Shown here one piece after another: positions 5,594 to 11,377 of a stretch of 11,377 nucleotides of DNA. The notes under the pieces are model-generated. The model was not told the origin of the DNA and did no database searches. It saw only the letters and a list, made by a program, of their open reading frames with translations. Origin of the DNA: JBNKDD01 sp050288085 (GTDB lineage: Bacteria; Chloroflexota; Anaerolineae; Aggregatilineales; UBA3940); NCBI GenBank assembly GCA_050288085.1, contig JBNKDD010000183.1, forward strand, positions 1 through 11,377. Direction: 5' to 3'. The stretch's first letter is position 1. Each line of letters opens with the position of its first letter. The position numbers were made by a program, and so were the translations under genes.

Positions 5594-8241
5594 ATATTAA
5601 GCCCTAACTCTTTCATGCGGACAATCGCTTCCGTCCGGTTGCGGACGTTGAGTCTGTCATACAGATTATAGAGATACCACTTGACCGTACTCAGGCTGAT
5701 CCCTAATTGGTGGGCGATTTCTTTGTTCGTAAGCCCGGCAGCAACCAACCGCATTACTTCTAACTCGCGCTCGTTCAGGAGATCGTTGACAGTAGACTGT
5801 AAAGCCATCTTCTCTCCTACACCGGAAAATGCTGTCAAAAGCTGCGCGATGTAATCTGGCATAATCCCTTTTAACGCGGCCTGCCTCAGTAACCGGGCCA
5901 TCGGTTCGCCCTCATCCGCAAAAATCCGGATGTAACCCTCCGGTTTAGCCAGGGACAGCGCATTCTCCAATACCGTCAGGGCCGATTCCATATCCCCCTG
6001 CGCCTGATAAACCAGTGATTTCAGCGCCAGTGCTTCGATGATAAAGCGCAGCATTCCTAACTGCTCGGCCTGATCCAGCACCGAATCGAGTATTTCCATT
6101 GCTTCTCGATGTTTTTCCAGCATCAGGTAGATGCGGGCCAGTGTCGTCTGTTCTGGTGCATAGTAGTAAAAATGAAGGATGTCTTTAGTAGACTCGTGCT
6201 CCTCGGCCCAGCCTGATGCCGCCTCGATATTTCCCTGCATCGCCCACAATCTCGCCCGGTAGATATCAACAACCATGTCATCTATCTGAGAGGCGTCGAA
6301 ATGGATTGCTAAGTCCCAGGCTTTCTGGATAGTTTGACGTGCTTCTTCTTCATCGCCCTGAGCCTGTTGGACACGGGCCAATGTGATGTTGCCCTCTATC
6401 GCGCTAATCGTTGCCCATTCGCCCGCCAATTCAACTCCCTCTTCCAGATATGCGATGGCAGTATCTAATTCATTCCACTCGCGGTACAGTTCCCCTAATC
6501 CCGACAGCGCCTGCCCCTTAACCGGCAGTACTTGTCCGGACTCTCCCATCGCTGAAGCCGCGGCCTCTTCATATAATGCTTTAGCCTGATGGAGCTGGCC
6601 CTTCATAATGGTTATCTCCGCTACATGGGTGATTGCCGTTACGGCGATCATTGGATTACCGGCTTTCCGGCTGGAGTGATATGATTCCATCAATGTTTCG
6701 ATGGCAGCCTCGAAATTGTTATTGAGCATATATGCCATCCCCAGGCTGAAACTCACAACACTGCGTAAAAATCCACTCTCTTCCGGCAGAAGTTCCAGCG
6801 CCCGGTTTGAGAATGTCGTACCGTGGCTTGATTCTCCCTGGAAAAGAGCGAACAATGCGCGGAATACAGCCACCTCTCCCGAAACCGGGCCGGTCGCATT
6901 TTCTCCTGAGGCAGCCCGCATGCGAGCCTCGATATCCTCCAGCGGATATCCACTGAGCAATAACGCCCCGGCGTGGTATAGACACAATAAAGGACGCGAC
7001 CGGATCACCTTTTCAGGCAGGTCATCGATCCACTTTATCAGCGTTTTGACTTCGCTTCGCATCAGGGCGATCTCGGCTGCTTTTTCGGTCAGTTCCGCGG
7101 CGAAGTCGTAATCTTCTATAACCAGCGCATGTTGAATAGCCTCAGCCAGATACTCGTGCTGCGCATACCATATACAGGCCCGGCGATGCAGGTCATTCAT
7201 GTCATCTGAATGCATTTGGCTGAGACGCTGGTGCAGCAGGTCAGCGAACAGGTGATGGTAACGGAACCAGCAGCGCTCGCTGTCGAGCGGGATCATAAAC
7301 AGGTTGGCCCGTTCGATTTGTTCCAATACGCCCTGGCTGTTGTCTCGCCCGGTAACCGCATCACACAGCGGGCCGGTTAACCGATCCAGGATGGATGTCT
7401 GGATCAGAAATTGCTGGATATCCGGCGGCTGGCGTTTTAACACCTCCTCAACCAGGTAGTCCATAATGTGCCGGTGGCTGCCGGTAAAAGCGCGGATAAA
7501 CCCGGCGGTATCGTCGCCCCCCTGCATGGATACGGCAGCCATTCGCAGCCCGGCCACCCAACCTTCGATCCGTGAATCGAGCGCGGCTACCTCCTCAGCC
7601 GAGAGCGACAGTCTCATCGTCTGGTTAAGAAACGCGGTTGCCTCATCTGCCGTAAACCGCAAATCTGCTATCCGCAGCTCGGTCAATTCTCCACGCCCGC
7701 GTAAAAGGGGCAGCGGGATCGGTGGATCGCCCCGTGTAGCGATGACCAGATGCACCCTCTGAGGGAGATGCTCAAGGAAAAAGGTGAGCGCTTCATGGGT
7801 CTGTTGATCGGTGATCAGGTGATAATCGTCCAATACCAGAATGAGCGGACCAGCCTCGTCATCATCCTGAGTCGATGCCGCAATGTCGTTGATCAGACTC
7901 GTCAACACCGTTTCATATGGGGGCGGCTGTGGAGATTGGAGCATGCTTAGGGCGGTGCTGCCTGCTCCCGGTACAAGCATCTGGAGGGCCGCAGTGACGT
8001 AGGTCAGAAGGCGGGCCCGATCATTATCTCCTTCATCCAGCGATACCCACCCAACAGGACTATCGAGTTGATGGATCCACTCGCTCAGGAGTGTAGTTTT
8101 ACCAAAACCCGCCGGGGCAGAAATGAGAATTAATTTACGGTCGATCCCCTCATTCAACCGGTTGATCAGCCGGGGACGCGGCACCAGCCCAGCCCGGGTG
8201 GGTGGCATAAATAGCTTGGTAGTCAGCAGTTCGCCGGACAA
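5590..8241 (-). CDS. MalT-like LAL-family ATP-dependent LuxR transcriptional regulator
   Basis: About 883 residues: an N-terminal STAND NTPase, a long TPR-like helical middle, and a C-terminal LuxR helix-turn-helix. Family signature LTTKLFMPPTRAGLVPRPRL lies at 6-25. Walker A APAGFGKT is at 42-49, followed by VGWVSLDEGDND at about 63-74. Walker B is LILVLDDYHLI at 133-143 (Asp138/Asp139), and the sensor-like VIATRGDPP is near 166-174. The last 62 residues (LNERELEVMRLVAAGLTNKE...) form the GerE/LuxR DNA-binding domain. Known LAL proteins such as MalT bind ATP and an inducer, then oligomerise to activate sugar or secondary-metabolism genes. The TTG at 8241 is preferred because a GAGGGGG site lies 6 nt before it; a TTG at 8256 would add 5 residues but has no good site. 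It is divergent from the M14 lipoprotein gene, a plausible but unproven target. The inducer is unknown. Confidence 0.93.
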   Translation of the reverse strand: MSGELLTTKLFMPPTRAGLVPRPRLINRLNEGIDRKLILISAPAGFGKTTLLSEWIHQLDSPVGWVSLDEGDNDRARLLTYVTAALQMLVPGAGSTALSMLQSPQPPPYETVLTSLINDIAASTQDDDEAGPLILVLDDYHLITDQQTHEALTFFLEHLPQRVHLVIATRGDPPIPLPLLRGRGELTELRIADLRFTADEATAFLNQTMRLSLSAEEVAALDSRIEGWVAGLRMAAVSMQGGDDTAGFIRAFTGSHRHIMDYLVEEVLKRQPPDIQQFLIQTSILDRLTGPLCDAVTGRDNSQGVLEQIERANLFMIPLDSERCWFRYHHLFADLLHQRLSQMHSDDMNDLHRRACIWYAQHEYLAEAIQHALVIEDYDFAAELTEKAAEIALMRSEVKTLIKWIDDLPEKVIRSRPLLCLYHAGALLLSGYPLEDIEARMRAASGENATGPVSGEVAVFRALFALFQGESSHGTTFSNRALELLPEESGFLRSVVSFSLGMAYMLNNNFEAAIETLMESYHSSRKAGNPMIAVTAITHVAEITIMKGQLHQAKALYEEAAASAMGESGQVLPVKGQALSGLGELYREWNELDTAIAYLEEGVELAGEWATISAIEGNITLARVQQAQGDEEEARQTIQKAWDLAIHFDASQIDDMVVDIYRARLWAMQGNIEAASGWAEEHESTKDILHFYYYAPEQTTLARIYLMLEKHREAMEILDSVLDQAEQLGMLRFIIEALALKSLVYQAQGDMESALTVLENALSLAKPEGYIRIFADEGEPMARLLRQAALKGIMPDYIAQLLTAFSGVGEKMALQSTVNDLLNERELEVMRLVAAGLTNKEIAHQLGISLSTVKWYLYNLYDRLNVRNRTEAIVRMKELGLNI

Positions 8242-8275
8242 ATGAATCCCCCTCAACTCTGTTTGAACCTTTCAG

Positions 8276-8281
8276 ATTATA
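8276..8281 (-). promoter_or_regulatory. -10 box of the LAL regulator promoter
   Basis: A perfect TATAAT on the minus strand predicts a start near 8269 and a leader of about 28 nt to the preferred TTG start at 8241. The -35 region (8299-8304, GAATTT at 17-nt spacing) is poor, suggesting a weak or activator-dependent promoter. It shares a short divergent region with the promoter of the M14 gene. Confidence 0.5.
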
Positions 8282-8312
8282 CTATGTTAGCGGAGACCAA
8301 ATTCATCATCAT

Positions 8313-8342
8313 TTGACGAACCAACTGCGAAGAGGCTATAGT
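8313..8342 (+). promoter_or_regulatory. Promoter of the M14 lipoprotein gene, leaderless layout
   Basis: TTGACG (8313-8318) and TATAGT (8337-8342) are spaced by 18 nt, each 5/6 to the sigma-70 consensus. The -10 box ends 6 nt before the ATG at 8349. The expected transcription start (about 8348-8350) therefore coincides with the A of the start codon. This decides the start: the in-frame TTG at 8313 is the -35 box, not a start codon. Confidence 0.75.
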
Positions 8343-8348
8343 GACGAT

Positions 8349-9308
8349 ATGCTTGTACGGAACCTCACCTGTTTGACCGCACTGCTTTGCCTGTCACTTC
8401 TGGCAGCCTGCGGAAACACTTCTGATCCCCCCAGCCCGATCCAGGGCTTTGCCGTCGAAATAGCGGATGTGACGCCTTCATCCATGCCAACGATTATCCC
8501 CCTGCCAACCGATACCCCCTTACCCCCGACCGTGACCTCGCCACCTACCTTGGTTGTGCCGACCCTGACCCCTTACCCTGAAGATGAACATTTCTCTATC
8601 GGTGAGTCGGCGGAGGGTAGTCCGATCTGGGTCTGGCAGTTCGGTGAGGGGCCGAAAACCATCGTACTGGTGGGGGGGATTCACGGTGGCTTCGAAGCGA
8701 ATACGGTTGTGTTGTCCGAAATGCTGGTTGATCACTTCCGCCTGAACCCCGATGACGTGCTGCCCGGTATCCGGCTGGTGATCATCCCGGCCTCAAACCC
8801 GGATGGCCTGCTGCGTGGTAGTGATATTGAGGGACGATTCAACGCCCGCGGGATTGATCTCAATCGCAACTGGGGATGCGAGTGGTCAGAAACAGCCACT
8901 CTACGCGATACTGAAGTCGATCCAGGGCCGCGCCCTTTCTCAGAGCCAGAAACGCTGGCTTTGCGTTCTTATTTTCTGCGTGAGGAACCGGCTGCCGTCT
9001 TGTTTTATCACAGCGCGGCAAGCGGTGTCTACATCGGCGATTGCGGGAGTGATCTGGAGTCGGATTGGCTGGGCGACCTGATGGAAGCTGCAACCGGTTA
9101 CACTTTCGAATCGTTTGATTATTACGAAGTTACCGGAGATGCTGCCGATTGGTTGGCCGAGCGAAAAATCCCGGCGGCCATCGTTGAATTGTCCACCCAT
9201 GACGAACCGGAGTTTGAACGCAACCTGCGCGGTGTGATGGCTTTACAATGCCACTTTGCGATGGAAATCCGGTATGGTCATCCCATTGTTGAAGAAAAAT
9301 GCCGGTAG
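8349..9308 (+). CDS. M14-family zinc carboxypeptidase-like lipoprotein
   Basis: 319-residue predicted lipoprotein peptidase. The signal peptide is MLVRNLTCLTALLCLSLLAA with lipobox LAAC (Cys21). A Pro/Thr-rich linker follows (about 27-78), as in many Chloroflexota surface proteins, and then an M14 peptidase domain. Motifs: GGIHGGFEAN at 109-118 (candidate zinc ligands His112 and Glu116), ASNPDG at 148-153, NARGIDLNRNW at 165-175 (Arg167 and Asn172-Arg173 as substrate carboxylate binders), FYHS at 219-222 (zinc ligand His221), and VELS at 279-282 (catalytic Glu280). The first zinc motif is H-x3-E rather than the classical H-x2-E. Substrates are probably peptides or cell-wall peptides outside the membrane. 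The ATG start fits the leaderless promoter and the signal peptide. A GH10 gene follows 49 nt downstream. The family is clear; endo/exo specificity is not. Confidence 0.85.
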   Translation: MLVRNLTCLTALLCLSLLAACGNTSDPPSPIQGFAVEIADVTPSSMPTIIPLPTDTPLPPTVTSPPTLVVPTLTPYPEDEHFSIGESAEGSPIWVWQFGEGPKTIVLVGGIHGGFEANTVVLSEMLVDHFRLNPDDVLPGIRLVIIPASNPDGLLRGSDIEGRFNARGIDLNRNWGCEWSETATLRDTEVDPGPRPFSEPETLALRSYFLREEPAAVLFYHSAASGVYIGDCGSDLESDWLGDLMEAATGYTFESFDYYEVTGDAADWLAERKIPAAIVELSTHDEPEFERNLRGVMALQCHFAMEIRYGHPIVEEKCR

Positions 9309-9357
9309 CACCTGTACTTTTGCCCTGATTACATAATTCCAGATGGAGAGAGCAGTC

Positions 9358-10596
9358 ATGAGTGTTGACAGCCAGATCAGAGAATGCCGATCCACCCAGG
9401 CAACCTTGAGCCTTCTTAAAGCCGATCAGACCCCATTAGCCAATCAAGAAGTCGAAGTGGCACAGCAGAACCACAAGTTCCTGTTTGGCTGCATTGGCTT
9501 TGATATCATCCCGCTGGCAAATGACGAGCTTGAAGGCGAAGCCAAAGCCGATGCTGAATTGCATAATAAAAAGTTGATCGACCTGTACAACCAGATCACC
9601 CTGCCTTTTTATTGGGGCCTGTTTGAACCAGAGCGTGGCAAACCAGATACCAGGCGGCTTCTGAATACCGCCAGGTGGTTTTCCGAACGGGGTTGTCTGG
9701 TCAAGGGGCATCCGCTATGCTGGCACACCCTCACGGTTGATTGGCTGCTTAAGATGTCTAACCGGGAGATCTTTGATGCTCAGGTCGCACGGATTCGCCG
9801 CGATGTGGCCGATTTTGCCGGGGTGATCGATACCTGGGACGTGATCAATGAAGTGGTCATCATGCCGATCTTCGATAAGTACGATAACGGCATCACCCGC
9901 ATTGCAAAGGAATTGGGCCGGATTGGCATTGTACGAACGATGTTTGAAGCCGCCCGCGAGACCAATCCCCAGTCAACCTTATTGATCAACGATTTCGATT
10001 TATCGACTTCCTATGAAATCCTGATCGAAGGCTGCCTGGAATCCGGGATTGAGATCGATGCGATTGGCCTTCAGTCGCATATGCATCAGGGGTACTGGGG
10101 TCTTGAGAAGACCCAACGCATCTTAGAGCGCTACGAGCATTTTGGGCTGCCGCTTCACTTCACAGAAGTGTCACTCGTTTCTGGGGAATTGATGCCCCCG
10201 GAGATCATCGATCTGAACGACCACCAGGTGGATGAATGGCCCTCAACCCCAGAAGGCGAGGAACGCCAGGCGAAAGAGGTCATCGAGTTTTATAAGACTC
10301 TGCTGGCCCACCCACAGGTCGAAGCGATCACCAATTGGGGGGTGCGGGATGGCGGTTGGCTCAATGCGCCTTCCGGTTATGTCCGGCGGGACCTGTCGAA
10401 TAAGCCTGCCTACGATGAACTCATGAACCTGGTCAAGGGTGAATGGTGGTTGGCTCCGACAAAGATGGTCACCGATGATCAGGGTAAGCTGCGGTTCGAT
10501 GGTTTCCTGGGTGACTATACGGTTTCCTGGAATGATAAGACGGTGAACTTTTCCCTGGATGAGGCTGGATCGACTGCTGCCGAAATACGATTTTAA
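9358..10596 (+). CDS. GH10 family endo-1,4-beta-xylanase-like glycoside hydrolase, no signal peptide
   Basis: 412-residue GH10 enzyme, predicted to cleave beta-1,4-xylan or xylo-oligosaccharides with retention. A short N-terminal beta-rich region (about 12-45) precedes the TIM barrel. Motifs: VKGHPLCWHT at 115-124, TWDVINEV at 159-166 (acid/base Glu165), DAIGLQSHMH at 234-243, LHFTEVS at 266-272 (nucleophile Glu270), and NWGVRDGGWLN at 326-336 (Trp334). The last 50 or so residues (from 361) look like an extra beta-strand-rich tail. The ATG at 9358 has GGAGAG about 8 nt upstream; the ATG at 9343 (5 residues longer) has no such site. No signal peptide is visible with either start, so the enzyme is probably cytoplasmic, acting on imported oligosaccharides, or exported by another route. 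It is likely co-transcribed with the M14 gene, 49 nt upstream. Confidence 0.92.
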   Translation: MSVDSQIRECRSTQATLSLLKADQTPLANQEVEVAQQNHKFLFGCIGFDIIPLANDELEGEAKADAELHNKKLIDLYNQITLPFYWGLFEPERGKPDTRRLLNTARWFSERGCLVKGHPLCWHTLTVDWLLKMSNREIFDAQVARIRRDVADFAGVIDTWDVINEVVIMPIFDKYDNGITRIAKELGRIGIVRTMFEAARETNPQSTLLINDFDLSTSYEILIEGCLESGIEIDAIGLQSHMHQGYWGLEKTQRILERYEHFGLPLHFTEVSLVSGELMPPEIIDLNDHQVDEWPSTPEGEERQAKEVIEFYKTLLAHPQVEAITNWGVRDGGWLNAPSGYVRRDLSNKPAYDELMNLVKGEWWLAPTKMVTDDQGKLRFDGFLGDYTVSWNDKTVNFSLDEAGSTAAEIRF

Positions 10597-10604
10597 GTAT
10601 TCTA

Positions 10605-11025
10605 TTGACCCTGCGGGGCGACGAGTACGTCGCAAGCAAATTTGCTATAAGGCGTAGGTGGGTAAGCAGGACATGCGCAGAGTCATGCGGTCTGCTAACA
10701 GTGTCAGGTGAGTGTGGGCCTTACACCATCTTCCATGCGAACGGGGTGAAGACCACCGCCTGCATCTCCCGGTTTTATGCCGGGCGCTCAGCGACCTTGT
10801 GACCTTCAACACTCAAAGCAAGCAGCCTGGAAGCCTAACACGCGATGATGGTGATTAACTCTCCTTTTCACCGGGGGTGGTGCGCCGTAGTAACCTATAC
10901 TCTCAACCGCCCGTGCCGCCGGTGACAGGTGTGGAATACGAGCCGGGCCAAAGAGCGAGGGGATCGTGACCTACACGCTTCAACCCTTCAGCCGCTCCCG
11001 ACTGCGACAAGTGCCCGCACCTGCA
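10605..11025 (+). ncRNA. Candidate large structured RNA, possibly stand-alone HEARO/omega-RNA-like (unverified)
   Basis: GC-rich stretch with no convincing gene but many short perfect stems. These are GCGACG-AGTA-CGTCGC at 10618-10633, AGCAAATTTGCT at 10635-10646, and AGCAG(G)AC...GTCTGCT across about 10665-10696. Further stems are GTGT...ACAC within GTGTGGGCCTTACAC (about 10713-10727), TCTTC...GAAGA (about 10730-10753), CCCGG...CCGGG (about 10768-10784), and GGTGA...TCACC (about 10850-10872). A possible long-range closing pair is CAGGTG (10926-10931) with CACCTG (11018-11023). From memory, GCGACGAG near the 5' side and GTGAGTGTGGG look like parts of HEARO/omega RNAs, the guide RNAs of IscB. 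IscB itself is absent here. Stand-alone omega RNAs are known in the Chloroflexota species Ktedonobacter racemifer. Boundaries, strand and family are all uncertain; another large ornate RNA or an intron remnant is possible. Confidence 0.35.
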
Positions 11026-11032
11026 ATGTATT

Positions 11033-11052
11033 TACGTTTACAACGAAACGTA
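11033..11052. repeat. Perfect 7-bp dyad, possible operator
   Basis: TACGTTT and AAACGTA flank a 6-nt centre (ACAACG). The size and symmetry suit a dimeric repressor site. No gene start is visible close by on either strand, so it may instead mark the end of the preceding structured region or be chance. Confidence 0.3.
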
Positions 11053-11089
11053 TGTTCTAAATAATAGGCGAAATGGGAAGGGCTGTCAA

Positions 11090-11105
11090 GTGATCAACTG
11101 ATCAC
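11090..11105. repeat. Perfect 7-bp dyad, GTGATCA-AC-TGATCAC
   Basis: Two perfect 7-nt arms separated by only 2 nt. The loop is too tight for a good RNA hairpin, which favours a DNA-level site (protein binding or a recombination-type core). It lies 38 nt past the dyad at 11033-11052. No associated gene is visible. Confidence 0.3.
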
Positions 11106-11250
11106 GCGGGTTGGAGAAAACAAACGTGGTGGTTAGAAGGGCATGCACTTCATGTTCCTATCAACAAACAGAACGAGGGGACCGTTTTTTATATTTGAGA
11201 TTGGCCGTTATTTTGTAAGTAACTGATTTGCCAGTAATGATTCTTGAGTC

Positions 11251-11377
11251 TCATTTGTGGTCTTCAAATGCTTTTAGCTTCCCTAATGCCCGGCGCAGAC
11301 CCCTAGCTAATTTCTCATAATAATGCGCCTTATCTATTAAACCTGCTTTTCGTGCTTTTTGAGCGATTCGTAGGTAT
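11251..11377 (-). CDS. Unidentified protein, C-terminal 41 residues only (partial)
   Basis: An open frame enters from the right edge and ends at TGA (11253-11251). It reads YLRIAQKARKAGLIDKAHYY and then EKLARGLRRALGKLKAFEDHK. The segment is strongly basic and helix-forming, with regular spacing of Leu/Ala and Arg/Lys, and looks like a genuine protein C-terminus rather than random frame. The same strand in the other two frames hits stops early. I do not recognise the family. Its 3' side faces the AT-richer stretch and the structured region, so no downstream partner is visible. Confidence 0.5.
   Translation of the reverse strand, partial: YLRIAQKARKAGLIDKAHYYEKLARGLRRALGKLKAFEDHK

Larger units (their letters stand above)
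11026..11250. other. AT-richer intergenic stretch, no gene seen
   Basis: No reading frame with a plausible start and Shine-Dalgarno was found on either strand. Base composition is visibly more AT-rich than the GH10 gene and the structured stretch before it. The only ordered elements seen are the two perfect dyads listed separately. No tRNA, insertion-sequence ends or direct repeats were recognised. Confidence 0.5.

Noticed and set aside
8313..8348. Extended N-terminus of the M14 protein from the TTG at 8313
   Set aside because: This TTG is the -35 box of a good promoter whose start falls at 8349, and the extension would put 12 polar residues before a clean lipoprotein signal peptide.
10605..10802. 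65-codon plus-strand open frame beginning with TTG
   Set aside because: No Shine-Dalgarno precedes it, the product is unrecognisable, and it runs through several perfect stems, so the region reads better as structured RNA.
10597..11060. Group II intron, RNase P RNA, tmRNA or SRP RNA
   Set aside because: I looked for a domain V-like hairpin, a reverse transcriptase, the RNase P conserved blocks, a tmRNA tRNA-like end and the SRP GGAAG loop on both strands and did not recognise any. A computed covariance search could still overturn this.
1..11377. CRISPR array or insertion sequence
   Set aside because: No regularly spaced direct repeats, transposase frame or paired terminal inverted repeats were seen in the window.

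Overview
The window looks like chromosomal DNA of a bacterium in the Chloroflexota, probably Anaerolineae-like. That placement is an inference. It rests on a lipoprotein with a Thr/Pro-rich linker after the lipobox, a very large MalT/LAL-type LuxR regulator, frequent TTG/GTG starts backed by good Shine-Dalgarno sites, and moderate GC.

Left part, all on the minus strand (reading from high to low coordinates). A MalT-like ATP-dependent regulator (5590-8241) is followed by tRNA-Glu(UUC) with its own promoter and terminator. Next come a RodA/FtsW-family SEDS glycosyltransferase (4294-5394), glutamyl-tRNA synthetase gltX (2683-4173), and a self-contained energy-coupling factor (ECF) transporter operon. 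The operon order is S component (1910-2542), T component EcfT (952-1812), ATPase EcfA (85-942), and a second ATPase that runs off the left edge (1-82). The S component's substrate cannot be read from the sequence. Two perfect 11-bp hairpins and one 17-bp dyad lie before and inside the operon.

Right part, plus strand. Divergent from the LAL regulator are an M14-type zinc carboxypeptidase-like lipoprotein (8349-9308) and a GH10 family xylanase-like glycoside hydrolase without a signal peptide (9358-10596). The carboxypeptidase promoter places the transcription start at or next to its ATG, so the mRNA is probably leaderless. The rodA promoter shows nearly the same arrangement.

Right edge (10597-11377). 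About 650 bases carry no convincing gene. The first 420 bases or so are GC-rich and full of short inverted repeats, like a large structured RNA. My best hypothesis is a stand-alone HEARO/omega-RNA-like element (the guide RNA class of IscB), but I could not verify this. The rest is more AT-rich, with two perfect dyads. At the very edge is the last 41 codons of an unidentified minus-strand gene.

Functionally, the window combines translation (tRNA-Glu plus its synthetase), cell-wall elongation (RodA), vitamin or metal uptake (ECF), and a regulator/peptidase/glycosidase cluster that may respond to and process external polymers.
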